Shown here piece by piece: positions 36,071-43,751 of a stretch of 64,000 nucleotides of DNA. The stretch is from Gandjariella thermophila (lineage in GTDB: Bacteria > Actinomycetota > Actinomycetes > Mycobacteriales > Pseudonocardiaceae), in NCBI RefSeq assembly GCF_005405885.1, contig NZ_BJFL01000001.1:310001-374000 (forward strand), given 5' to 3'. Each line of letters begins with the position of its first letter. Within the stretch, counting starts at the first letter, position 1. A program made the position numbers and the translations under genes. The notes under the pieces were generated by a model. It was not told the origin of the DNA and ran no database searches. It saw only the letters and a program-made list of their open reading frames with translations.

Positions 36071-36127
36071 CGCGCCGGGCGCTGTCCGCCCCTGTCGCCC
36101 GGGCATCCAGCCGCCAAGAGTGTCATC

Positions 36128-37045
36128 GTGGCCACGCGGAGCGAACCGGTCGTCGTCGGGATCGACGGCGCCGTGCGCAGCCTGCCCGCGGTGCGCTGGG
36201 CGGCGCACGAGGCGGCGGCCACCGGGCGGGAGTTGCGGCTGGTGCATGCCGCCGCGCCGGCCGTGGTGCTGGCGTCCGGGCGCCCGGTGGACCCGTGCCC
36301 ACCGGGCCGTCCGGACGTGGCGCGGATCGCCACCCGGGCGATGTTCGACGAGGCCGCGGCGGTGGCGCGGGCGACGGCCCCCGAGGTGCGGATCGACGAG
36401 CGTGCCACTGCGGGCATGCCGGTCCCGGTGTTGCTGGACGCCGCCCGGCGGGCCTACCTGGTGGTGCTCGGTCCGCACGCGGCGAGCCTGTCCAGCGATC
36501 TCACTCTGGGCTCGGTGAGCGCGGAACTGCTCGCCCGCGCGCCCTGCCCGGTCGCGGTGGTCCGCGCCGGCCAGCGCGGCCACGCATTGGTGGAGCCGCC
36601 CGGGCCGGTGGTCGTCGGAGTGGACGGGTCGGCGGACTCGGCGGCGGCCGCCGACTTCGCCGCCGAACTGGCCGAGCGGCACGCGGTGCCGCTGCGGCTG
36701 GTGACCGCGTGGCGGATGTCCCGCATTCCCGGCAGCGGCACCCGCACCCAGCAGCGCGAGCCGCAGGAGCACATCCTGGCGGCGATTCGCACCGACGTGC
36801 TGCGGCGGCATCCCCGGCTGGACGCGCAGGCGGAACTGGCCGAGGGCAGCCCGGCCGACGTGCTGGTCCGGCAGTCGCTGCGGGCACGCCTGCTGGTGGT
36901 CGGCTGCCGGGGGCACGGGGCCGCCGTCGGCCTGCTGCTCGGATCGGTCAGCCAGACCATCGCGCGCACCGCGTACTGCCCGGTGGCGGTCCATCATCGC
37001 CCGGCCGCGCCACCGGCCCCCGCGGGCGCGGCGAACCCGGTGTGA
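36128..37045 (+). CDS. universal stress protein, tandem domains
   Basis: A 305-aa double Usp protein. Domain 1 starts VVVGIDGAVRSLPAVRWAAH and ends with CPVAVVRAG; its ATP loop is altered (GPHAASLSSDLTLGSVS). Domain 2 starts [15 protein letters not shown] and has a canonical GCRGHGAAVGLLLGSVSQT loop. The first domain may thus not bind nucleotide. GTG 36128 is chosen because the domain begins there; AAGAG is a weak ribosome site. A DevR-like box lies just upstream. Confidence 0.88.
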   Translation: MATRSEPVVVGIDGAVRSLPAVRWAAHEAAATGRELRLVHAAAPAVVLASGRPVDPCPPGRPDVARIATRAMFDEAAAVARATAPEVRIDERATAGMPVPVLLDAARRAYLVVLGPHAASLSSDLTLGSVSAELLARAPCPVAVVRAGQRGHALVEPPGPVVVGVDGSADSAAAADFAAELAERHAVPLRLVTAWRMSRIPGSGTRTQQREPQEHILAAIRTDVLRRHPRLDAQAELAEGSPADVLVRQSLRARLLVVGCRGHGAAVGLLLGSVSQTIARTAYCPVAVHHRPAAPPAPAGAANPV

Positions 37046-37121
37046 TCCCGCGCCTCCGCCGGACGGGTCTGATCGTCGCCCAGGTGTGCGAGTCGCGGGC
37101 AAGATCCAGCCGGACCGCCCG

Positions 37122-37164
37122 GTTGTCACAGTATGCTGACCGCGCGTGTACAACGCGTGACAAC
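37122..37164. promoter_or_regulatory. inverted repeat around a promoter-like sequence
   Basis: GTTGTCAC (37122-37129) and GTGACAAC (37157-37164) flank a TATGCT sequence at 37132-37137. The arrangement suggests an operator over the promoter of the small ORF at 37191 and the gene at 37355. Confidence 0.4.
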
Positions 37165-37190
37165 TGGATCGGTACGAGAGGGGTGGCGAC

Positions 37191-37352
37191 GTGGCCCTGC
37201 CGCTCGACGACCACCGGAACGCGCGCCGGCGGAGCCTCGCGATCGCGGAGGCGGGGCGACCCGGCAGCAAGAACGGGCACGCCATGCCCAGTCCGAGCCC
37301 CGGCAACGCGATCGCGACGCGCGTTCGGGATTCAGCACCGAAACGAGGCTAG
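37191..37352 (+). CDS. possible 53-aa basic peptide
   Basis: GTG 37191 follows GAGAGGGG at a good distance; the ORF ends in TAG two bases before the next gene start. The peptide is Arg/Lys-rich (NARRRSLAIAEAGRPGSKNG) and ends with PSPGNAIATRVRDSAPKRG, related to the PGDAIA motif of other micro-ORFs in this window. No family recognised. Confidence 0.4.
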   Translation: MALPLDDHRNARRRSLAIAEAGRPGSKNGHAMPSPSPGNAIATRVRDSAPKRG

Positions 37353-37354
37353 GC

Positions 37355-37732
37355 GTGGGAATTCTCTTGGACGAGGCGATCAACCACTTCCCTGAGCTGG
37401 CCACCCTGCCCGGTCGACATGCCTGGCGGTGGTACACGGTGCCGGACGACCGCGGTGGGATCGCGGCACTGGTCGGCGAGCACGTCGCCGGCCACGGCTA
37501 CGTGGAGGCCATGTACATCTACAGCTACGGCCTGGCCGCCGTGGTGCGGGTCCGCACCGATCCGGAGGGCGCGCACGCCGTGTGGAACCACTGCGGTTCG
37601 CTGGCCGAGGTGATCGCCCAACTGGTTGCGCTGGGTGAGGCGGTCGAGATCGCGGACCGGGTGCCCAGGCCCACCACCGAGCCGGTCGGGCCGTTCGCCG
37701 ACCGGGTGGTCCGCCGAGCCACCCCGGCCTGA
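37355..37732 (+). CDS. conserved hypothetical protein
   Basis: A 125-aa soluble protein beginning MGILLDEAINHFPELATLPG and containing VEAMYIYSYGLAAVVRVRTD. No domain is recognised and there is no signal or membrane segment. GTG 37355 has GAGGCTAGG upstream and follows the 53-aa ORF by two bases, implying coupling. It ends 56 bases from the convergent nitroreductase-like gene. Confidence 0.55.
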   Translation: MGILLDEAINHFPELATLPGRHAWRWYTVPDDRGGIAALVGEHVAGHGYVEAMYIYSYGLAAVVRVRTDPEGAHAVWNHCGSLAEVIAQLVALGEAVEIADRVPRPTTEPVGPFADRVVRRATPA

Positions 37733-37788
37733 CTGCTTCGTCGACAGGACGCGCCGCGGCGGGTCCGCCCCGCGCTCGGCATGCCCGC

Positions 37789-38703
37789 TCAGCGCACCGT
37801 GCCGAGCCGCAGCACCACCTGGAGGTATCCGGGCAGCGCCAACCGGTCGATCAGCTCGGCACGCACCTCGGGCAGGTGCAGCAGCCTGGTCAGCGGCACC
37901 ATCCCGACTCCGCCCCGCGCCGCGGCGATCCGCGCCGACTGCACCGCGGCGCCGGCGAACACCTGGTCATGCCGGCCGTCGTCGGCGGCGAGCGCGAGCA
38001 GCACCGGCGCCTCGGCGATCCGCGCGGCCATCGCCCGGCACAGCACGGCGCGTGGTTCGGTGACCGTGGTCGGCGCTGACGCGTCCGGCCGGACCTGCCG
38101 GGCCGGGCGGCTGCGCGGTTCGATCCACGGGGCCAGTTCCCGGTTGAGCCGGTGGTCACCGTCCAGCCGGCGGTACGCGTGCAGCGCCAGTTCGGCGAGC
38201 GTGGCGGCCTCCTCGGCCCCCGCCAGCGGCCGCAGGCTCGTTCCCGGCCACCGGGTGGCCGAGACGATCCTGGCCAGCGGCACCGACGCCACCGGCCCCG
38301 GTTCGACGCGCTCGCCCAGGCAGGACACCGCCTCGATGGCGGCGTGGTCGGCGAGGTCCGCGACGCTGGGCGCCGCGCCCACCTCGCCGCGCACGGTGGC
38401 CACGTGGTCCGGCCGGTCGGCGCGGACCCCCAGCTCGACGACGGGGGCGCGGCCCAGCGCGCGCACCGCCAGCCAGAGGTTGGTCAGCGCCGCGCCGCAG
38501 GCCAGCAGCCGGTCCCGGCTGGCGGGGTCGTGGCCGGTGCCGCCGGGGTGCTCGAGCAGCATCGCGGTGCGGCCGTGCAACTCGAGCGTCCACGGCTCGG
38601 TCGCGTCGCCCACCCGCGGTGCCAGCCGGGCCGCCCGCACCAGCGTGTCGGCCTCCACCGGGGTCCACGTCGCCGGCGTGGCACACCGCGGCCGCCTGGT
38701 CAC
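37789..38703 (-). CDS. Acg-family nitroreductase-like protein (second copy)
   Basis: A 304-aa relative of the Acg-type protein at 28520. The nitroreductase core is visible in LLACGAALTNLWLAVRALG and the C-terminal VFAGAAVQSARIAAARGGVG, but the N-terminal APSLHNTQPW motif is degraded to LAPRVGDATEPWTLEL. GTG 38703 overlaps the acetate kinase stop as GTGA, so the two are translationally coupled and probably under the same DevR-like site. Confidence 0.78.
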   Translation of the reverse strand: MTRRPRCATPATWTPVEADTLVRAARLAPRVGDATEPWTLELHGRTAMLLEHPGGTGHDPASRDRLLACGAALTNLWLAVRALGRAPVVELGVRADRPDHVATVRGEVGAAPSVADLADHAAIEAVSCLGERVEPGPVASVPLARIVSATRWPGTSLRPLAGAEEAATLAELALHAYRRLDGDHRLNRELAPWIEPRSRPARQVRPDASAPTTVTEPRAVLCRAMAARIAEAPVLLALAADDGRHDQVFAGAAVQSARIAAARGGVGMVPLTRLLHLPEVRAELIDRLALPGYLQVVLRLGTVR

Positions 38704-39860
38704 GGCGGCCCGCCGACCGCGGGGCGGTGCAGCGCCGGGCTGCGGTGGGATCGCCGGCCCAGCACCAGTTCCGCCTGCCTGGCGATTTCCAGGTCCTCCT
38801 GCGCGGTGAGCGCCAGGACGCGGACGCCGTCCCGGTCCGGGCTGATCACCCGGTCGCCCGGCCGGTGCAGCCGTGCCGCGTCCACCCGGACGCCGAGTGG
38901 CGCCAGACCGTCGGCCAGCTCGGCGAGCAGGTCCGGTTGGTGTTCGGCCACGCCTCCGGTGAACGCCACCGCGTCCAGCCGGTCCAGCGAGACGGTCGCG
39001 GCGGCCAACTCCCGGCGCAGCCGGTGCAGGTACACCTCGATCGCGACCCGCGCCTCGCGGTCGCCGCTCGCCCGGGCGGCCAGCACGTCACGCACGTCGC
39101 CGCCGGTACCGGTCATCCCGGCGAGCCCGCTGCGGTGCTCCAGCGCCCGGCCCAGTTCCGCCGGATCGGCCGCGCCGAGGTCGAGCAGGCGCACCAGCAG
39201 CCCGGGGTCGACCGTGCCCGACCTGGTGGCCATCACCGCGCCCTCCAGCGGCGTGAACCCCATCGAGGTGTCCACGCTGCGGCCGCCGTCGACCGCGGTG
39301 ACCGAGACGCCGGCACCCATGTGGCAGCAGAGCATGCGCAGCGTGCCGGGCTCGGCGGCGAGCAGCTCCGCGGTGCGGCGCACGGCGTGCGCGCAGGACA
39401 GGCCGTGGAACCCGTAGCGGCGCAGCCGGTAGGTGCGCACCCACTCCGCGGGCAGCGCGTAGCGGCGGGCCCGCTCGGGCAGGCCGGCGTGGAAGGAGGT
39501 GTCGAAGCAGCCGACCGTGGGCAGGCCGGGCAGCGCCGCGCGGGCGCGCCGGGCCAGCGCCAGCGAGCGGGGCTGGTGCAGCGGCGCCAGCGGCACCAGC
39601 CGGTCCAGGTCGGCCAGCTCCGCGTCGGTCAGCCGCACGGCGTGCGCCCGGTCGCCGCCGTGCACGAACCGCACCCCGATCGCGTCCAGCGGTGCCCATC
39701 GCGCACCGAGTTCGGCGAGCAGCCCGTGGTGCAGGGCGCCGTCCCAGCCGGACAGCACGCGCTCGTCCAGCCGGCGACCGCTGGCCACCAGCGCCAGCTT
39801 GAGGCTGGACGAACCCGGGTTCGCGGTCAGCACGCGCACGGTCGGCACCACCAGCCACAC
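38700..39860 (-). CDS. ackA: acetate kinase
   Basis: A 386-aa kinase that makes ATP and acetate from acetyl phosphate. Motifs: TANPGSSSLKLALV, RFVHGGD, FDTSFH, HMGAGVSV, DTSMGFTPLEG and FTGGVAEH, all at expected order; some are slightly divergent (HMGAG for HLGNG, GFHGLSCAHA for the usual GTSH block), as in other actinobacterial hypoxia-island copies. GTG 39860 is one of several possible starts; GAGGAGG lies 14 bases upstream. Together with phosphoketolase it forms an acetyl-phosphate ATP route. Confidence 0.9.
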   Translation of the reverse strand: MWLVVPTVRVLTANPGSSSLKLALVASGRRLDERVLSGWDGALHHGLLAELGARWAPLDAIGVRFVHGGDRAHAVRLTDAELADLDRLVPLAPLHQPRSLALARRARAALPGLPTVGCFDTSFHAGLPERARRYALPAEWVRTYRLRRYGFHGLSCAHAVRRTAELLAAEPGTLRMLCCHMGAGVSVTAVDGGRSVDTSMGFTPLEGAVMATRSGTVDPGLLVRLLDLGAADPAELGRALEHRSGLAGMTGTGGDVRDVLAARASGDREARVAIEVYLHRLRRELAAATVSLDRLDAVAFTGGVAEHQPDLLAELADGLAPLGVRVDAARLHRPGDRVISPDRDGVRVLALTAQEDLEIARQAELVLGRRSHRSPALHRPAVGGPP

Positions 39861-40324
39861 CGGCCCATCGGGTACCTCCTCGGTCGGTGCGCCGCGACCG
39901 GGCTCGGATCCGCACCGCGGGCGGCACACGCCCGGCCCCGCCGTCGGGGGCGACCTGCCACCACGGTGGCGCGGCCCGGTCGGCGCCGTCAGCGGCGTGC
40001 GGCCCCGCCGCGCGGGACCTTCGTCCCGCGGCGCGCCGCGTGCCTGCCCGGCAGGCGCCGCCCCCGCCGCGCGGGATGGTCCACCCGGCGGCGCGACGGC
40101 GGGCTACGCTGCGCATGGTGCGTGGCCACCCGCGGCAACGACCGTTGCCGCGCGACGGCGGCGAGCCGGGCGGAGTGGGCACCCGAACTCCAGCCGCGGC
40201 GGCCCCGCACCACGCGCCCGTCCCCGGCGCCCCGGCCCGTCGCGGCCTCCCGGAAAACGCGCTACCGTCCAGGTACGGGTCGGGATGGGTCCGGGTCCTC
40301 GAACCGGCGAGGAGGATCGCCCCA
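39861..40324. other. divergent promoter region between ackA and devR
   Basis: About 460 bases without a credible gene. It contains the best palindromic DevR-like box (40014-40027, listed separately) inside a longer GC palindrome, and a weaker GGGATGGTCCACCC at 40073-40086. The response regulator may thus control its own gene and ackA. Confidence 0.55.
40014..40027. promoter_or_regulatory. palindromic DevR-box-like site
   Basis: GGGACCTTCGTCCC with flanking CGC/GCG that extend the dyad. It is the most symmetrical of the sites in this island and lies between the divergent ackA and devR genes. Confidence 0.6.
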
Positions 40325-40978
40325 ATGATCTCGGTGTTCCTACTGGACGACCACGAGGTGGTCCGCAGGGGACTCAGCCAACTGCTCGATGCCGAACCCG
40401 ACATCGAGGTGGTCGGCGAGGCGAGTAACGCCGCGCAGGCCCTGGCTCGCATCCCGGCGCTGCGGCCGGAGGTGGCGATCCTGGACGTCCGGCTCCCCGA
40501 CGGCGAGGGTGTCTCGGTGTGCCGGGAGATCCGGTCGATGGTGCAGCCGCCGCCGGCGTGCCTGATGCTCACCTCGTACTCCGACGACGAGGCGCTGTTC
40601 GGCGCGATCATGGCCGGCGCGTCGGGCTACCTGCTCAAGCAGATCGGCGGCACCGACCTGGTCAGCGCGGTGCGCACGGTGGCGGGTGGCGGATCGCTGC
40701 TGGATGCGAAGGTCACCGCGGCGGTGCTGGACCGGCTGCGGCACGGCGACGAGCGCAACGACCCCCGCTACGCGTCGCTGAGCCCGCAGGAGCAGCGCAT
40801 CCTGGATCTCATCGCCGAGGGGCTGACCAACCGGCAGATCGGGCAGCAACTGCACCTCGCCGAAAAGACGATCAAGAACTACGTGTCCTCGCTGCTGCAC
40901 AAGCTCGGCTTCGAGCGCCGCACCGAGGCCGCGGTGTACGCGACCCAGCGGTTGCGGCACCAACCACCGGCCCGCTGA
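40325..40978 (+). CDS. devR: NarL-type response regulator, DevR/DosR orthologue
   Basis: A 217-aa response regulator. The receiver has acidic D8-D9, phospho-acceptor D54 in AILDVRLPDG and the switch block LTSYSDDEALFGAIMAGASG. The C-terminal LuxR-type helix-turn-helix reads SPQEQRILDLIAEGLTNRQI and AEKTIKNYVSSLLHKLG. This closely follows the mycobacterial DosR pattern, including MISVFLLDDHEVVRRGL at the start. The ATG at 40325 has GAGGAGG upstream. It is the probable partner of the DevS-like kinase and the binder of the GGGACC boxes. Confidence 0.92.
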   Translation: MISVFLLDDHEVVRRGLSQLLDAEPDIEVVGEASNAAQALARIPALRPEVAILDVRLPDGEGVSVCREIRSMVQPPPACLMLTSYSDDEALFGAIMAGASGYLLKQIGGTDLVSAVRTVAGGGSLLDAKVTAAVLDRLRHGDERNDPRYASLSPQEQRILDLIAEGLTNRQIGQQLHLAEKTIKNYVSSLLHKLGFERRTEAAVYATQRLRHQPPAR

Positions 40979-41041
40979 TCCGCCCGGGTCACCGCGGCCC
41001 GGCGGGCGGCACCGGGACCGCCGGACGCGAGGGAGGCAGCC

Positions 41042-41311
41042 ATGGCGGAAACGAAGCACTGGAAGATCGACGTCCGCATCGACGAGCAGGGCGACCGGAC
41101 GCGTGCGGAGGCACGGCTGGAGACGCGGCACAAGGCCCACCTGGTCGGCGTCGGGTTGGCCCGGCGTAACCCGCGTGATCCCAGCGTGCCGGAGATCGGT
41201 GACGAGCTTGCCGTGTCCCGGGCCCTGGCCGACCTGGCGCACCTTCTGCTGGACGCCACGGCCTCCGACATCGAGTCGATCACGCACCAACCCGCCCACC
41301 TGAGCGGGTAG
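41042..41311 (+). CDS. DUF1876 protein (Rv1738-like)
   Basis: An 89-aa protein of the DUF1876 family. The start [21 protein letters not shown] and the middle [21 protein letters not shown] are family-typical. The mycobacterial member Rv1738 belongs to the DosR regulon and has been compared structurally with ribosome hibernation factors. The ATG at 41042 has GAGGGAGGC upstream. Its last 32 bases overlap the convergent OsmC-like gene. Confidence 0.9.
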   Translation: MAETKHWKIDVRIDEQGDRTRAEARLETRHKAHLVGVGLARRNPRDPSVPEIGDELAVSRALADLAHLLLDATASDIESITHQPAHLSG

Positions 41312-41708
41312 GCGTCCTGGCCTCGACCGCGACGTCCACCTGCGGCGGCTGACGCAGCGTGTTCCGCACGGTGCAGCGGTCGACCGCGGCCAGCAGGCCG
41401 GCGTGGTGCTCCGGGCGAAGCCGCGCCGGGGGCACCACAAGCAACTCGACCCGATGGACCCGGGCCGGCTCCCCGGACAGCCACCAGTGGCAGTCCACCT
41501 CCAGGCCCACCCAGGGCAGGCCGCGCTCGCGCAGGTACTCCACCGCGCCCTGGGCGGCGCCACTGGCCGCCGCCATCACGGTCAGTTCCAGCGGTGTCGG
41601 TCCCAGCTCGGCGGCGTCGCGGCGGGGCTGGTCCAGCAGCAGCGCGTGGCCGCGGGTCTCGGCACGGAACCGGTCGGCGCAAAGGTGTGTCACCGTGATC
41701 GTCGCCAT
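41280..41708 (-). CDS. OsmC-like protein lacking one catalytic cysteine
   Basis: A 142-aa OsmC/Ohr-fold protein. The helix region [20 protein letters not shown] corresponds to the place where OsmC proteins carry the first reactive cysteine, but no Cys is present; the second site is retained in [14 protein letters not shown]. Thiol-dependent peroxidase activity is therefore doubtful and a binding or altered role is possible. The ATG at 41708 has GGGGGA upstream. Two DevR-like boxes lie further upstream. Confidence 0.75.
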   Translation of the reverse strand: MATITVTHLCADRFRAETRGHALLLDQPRRDAAELGPTPLELTVMAAASGAAQGAVEYLRERGLPWVGLEVDCHWWLSGEPARVHRVELLVVPPARLRPEHHAGLLAAVDRCTVRNTLRQPPQVDVAVEARTPTRSGGRVGA

Positions 41709-41882
41709 CGCGTCCCCCGTTTCGCCGTGGTTGTCGGGAAACGCGGCGCCACAGCCACTCCTGCGGAGGCACGCCCTCCCGCGGGCGCGCCCCACCGGAG
41801 CCGCCCATGCGGCACACGGCGCAGCCAAGCATCCCCGACCTGTGCAGATGAGCGTGTGCGGCGGAGCGGGAGGGGGTGCAGT

Positions 41883-41894
41883 GCCGAAGGTCCC
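41883..41894 (-). promoter_or_regulatory. DevR-box-like site
   Basis: Minus strand reads GGGACCTTCGGC, in the region upstream of the OsmC-like gene. Confidence 0.5.
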
Positions 41895-41933
41895 GTGCCG
41901 TGCCGGCCGGGCGGCCCGGCAGCGGGACTTTGG

Positions 41934-41948
41934 TCTCCCACCGCCGAC
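41934..41948 (+). promoter_or_regulatory. DevR-box-like site
   Basis: GGGACTTTGGTCTCC, close to the classical DosR form, 40 bases from the preceding box; paired boxes are usual in strongly induced DosR targets. Confidence 0.5.
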
Positions 41949-41970
41949 CGGGCCGGTCTCGGTGGGCGGG

Positions 41971-42402
41971 TCAGCCGTGCCGGGCGCCCTGCGGAGTGCG
42001 CAGCGCGGCGGCCAGATCGCCGCGGCTGACCACGCCGAGCAGCGCGCCGCCGGCGCCGACGACGACCAGCCGGTGCAGGCCGGTGCGGCGCATCACCTCG
42101 GCGGCGCCGGCCACCGTCAACTCTGGCGAGCAGGTGGCGGCGGGCATGGTCATCACCTCCGCGACCACCGGCCCGGCGGACGCCGCCCGGGTCTCCTCGC
42201 CCGCCGGTTCGGGCGCGGACCGCTGCTCGGGCAGCAGGTCGCTGTCCGCGATCACGCCGACCACCCGACCGAGGCCGTCGACGACGGGCAGCCCGCTCAC
42301 CCCGCACTCGGCCATCCGCGCCGCCGCCTCGCGGACCGGCATGCTCGGCCACGCCACGACCGGATCCCTGGTCATGATCTGCGAAACGGTGGTCGCTCGC
42401 AC
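41971..42402 (-). CDS. CBS-domain pair protein
   Basis: A 143-aa protein made of two CBS motifs (TVSQIMTRDPVVAWPSMPVR and VVAEVMTMPAATCSPELTVA). It lacks the BON domain of the 29562 protein. Such proteins sense nucleotides and accompany hypoxia regulons. GTG 42402 follows GGGGAGGGCACC. Confidence 0.88.
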   Translation of the reverse strand: MRATTVSQIMTRDPVVAWPSMPVREAAARMAECGVSGLPVVDGLGRVVGVIADSDLLPEQRSAPEPAGEETRAASAGPVVAEVMTMPAATCSPELTVAGAAEVMRRTGLHRLVVVGAGGALLGVVSRGDLAAALRTPQGARHG

Positions 42403-42468
42403 GGTGCCCTCCCCTGTCGCCGTGGCTCCTGTGCACCGCAGCATGCGGCGGGTGGGCCGCGCGCGACA

Positions 42469-42482
42469 GGGGAGGAAGTCCC
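42469..42482 (-). promoter_or_regulatory. weak DevR-box-like site
   Basis: Minus strand reads GGGACTTCCTCCCC, 67 bases upstream of the CBS gene start. It is less symmetrical than the others. Confidence 0.35.
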
Positions 42483-42486
42483 GTCC

Positions 42487-43188
42487 TCAGCCGAGCGGCC
42501 GGAGCACCAGCAGCCGCCCACCGACCACCAGCGCGATGATCGCCACCAGCGCGAACAGCACCACCCACGCGGTGCCGTTGATGCCGGTGAGACGGGCGAG
42601 CTGGTCGGCGTCGGAGTCCGGCGCGCGGCCCCGGCGCCGCTTGCCCTGCAGCTCACCGATCGGCCGAATCCCGGCGAACAGCAGGAACCAGGCGAACAGG
42701 TGCGCGAACACGGCCTGCACCGCCACCGAGGCGAACCAGGACACGCAGAAGATCAGCCCGCCGGTGGCCACCACGGACAGCAGGCCGTAGGGATTGCGGA
42801 TCAGCACCAGCACGCCCGCGAGCAGGGCGATGCTGACCCACAGCAGGATCCTGATCCACCCGTGCGAGACCAGCAGCGCGCCGCCCAGGCCGAGCAGTGA
42901 CGGCGCGACGTAGCCGGCCATCGTGGTGAGCACCATGCCGGGTCCGGTGGTGCGGCCGGAGGACACGGTGACCCCGGAGGTGTCCGAGTGCAGCCGGATA
43001 CCGGACAGCCGCCGCCCGGTGAGCAGTGCCACCAGCGCGTGGCCGCCCTCGTGCGCGATGGTCACCGCGCCCCGCGACCACCGCCAGATGGGCCGGTGCG
43101 CGACGGCGACCAGGGCGATCGCGGCGGTGCCGAACACCAGCGCCGAGCGGCTGTCGAGCCAGGTTTCGAGCACGTCTTGCGAGAGCAC
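42487..43188 (-). CDS. M50-family membrane metallopeptidase
   Basis: A 233-aa membrane protein with the zinc motif AHEGGHALVALL near residue 45 and about six hydrophobic segments. It resembles the short actinobacterial M50 proteins related to intramembrane site-2 proteases. There is no RRE-like domain and no peptide gene beside it, so it is unrelated in design to the large M50 proteins at 53-61 kb. GTG 43188 has GAAGGG upstream. Confidence 0.85.
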   Translation of the reverse strand: MLSQDVLETWLDSRSALVFGTAAIALVAVAHRPIWRWSRGAVTIAHEGGHALVALLTGRRLSGIRLHSDTSGVTVSSGRTTGPGMVLTTMAGYVAPSLLGLGGALLVSHGWIRILLWVSIALLAGVLVLIRNPYGLLSVVATGGLIFCVSWFASVAVQAVFAHLFAWFLLFAGIRPIGELQGKRRRGRAPDSDADQLARLTGINGTAWVVLFALVAIIALVVGGRLLVLRPLG

Positions 43189-43251
43189 GTTCCGTGTCGA
43201 CCCTTCCCGGTTTGGCCCACGTGCGCCGCCGTATGACCAACACCGGATGAC

Positions 43252-43270
43252 ATCTGACGCGGTGTCAGAT
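43252..43270. promoter_or_regulatory. inverted repeat in a divergent promoter region
   Basis: ATCTGAC (43252-43258) / GTCAGAT (43264-43270), between the M50 gene and the cupin gene. It has the size of a dimeric regulator site; the regulator is unknown. Confidence 0.35.
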
Positions 43271-43386
43271 CCCGGTATGGCGGCGCGTCGGCCCGACATC
43301 CTGCCTGCCGCCGCGCGGTCGACCGAAGCCAGGGTCCGCCCGGGCTCGTCCGGTCGACCGGGCCGGTGCCTGCCACACTGGCTGTC

Positions 43387-43719
43387 GTGCGGAAGCTGTC
43401 ACTGGACGCCCTGGCTCGCGAGCACCTGGAGACCGCGGCGCGATCGGCGAGCGGGCGCAGCGGGACCACCGTGTACGGCGGGCACGAGCAGGTCCTCCGG
43501 CAGACCCTGGTGGCGATGCGGGCCGGCACGTCGATGGCCGAGCACGAGAACCCCGGCGAGGCCACCCTGACCGTGCTGCGCGGCCGGGTCCGGCTGGCCA
43601 CCGCGGACGCCACCTGGGAGGGGCGCTCGGGGGATCTCCTAGTGCTGCCACCGGCCCGGCACAGCCTGGAGGCGATCGAGGACTCCGTGGTCGTGCTCAC
43701 CGTGGCCAAGTTGCGCTGA
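43387..43719 (+). CDS. cupin-domain protein
   Basis: A 110-aa single cupin. The barrel motifs are seen in TSMAEHENPGEATLTVLRGR and GDLLVLPPARHSLEAIEDS, the first with a His and two Glu-like metal ligand positions. Small cupins of this kind are often stress-linked and their substrate cannot be predicted. GTG 43387 is inferred from the family start; there is no clear ribosome site, so a leaderless transcript is possible. Confidence 0.78.
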   Translation: MRKLSLDALAREHLETAARSASGRSGTTVYGGHEQVLRQTLVAMRAGTSMAEHENPGEATLTVLRGRVRLATADATWEGRSGDLLVLPPARHSLEAIEDSVVVLTVAKLR

Positions 43720-43751
43720 CCGCGCCGGCCGACCCGAGTTCCCCTCCGGGG

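Noticed and set aside
36041..36127. Upstream extension of the stress protein at 36128 to an earlier in-frame start
   Set aside because: The extension overlaps the kinase gene and the DevR-like box and adds residues outside the Usp fold.
42487..43188. The short M50 peptidase as a member of the peptide system at 51-61 kb
   Set aside because: It lacks the RRE-like domain, has a different membrane layout and stands next to a CBS gene and a cupin rather than peptide genes.
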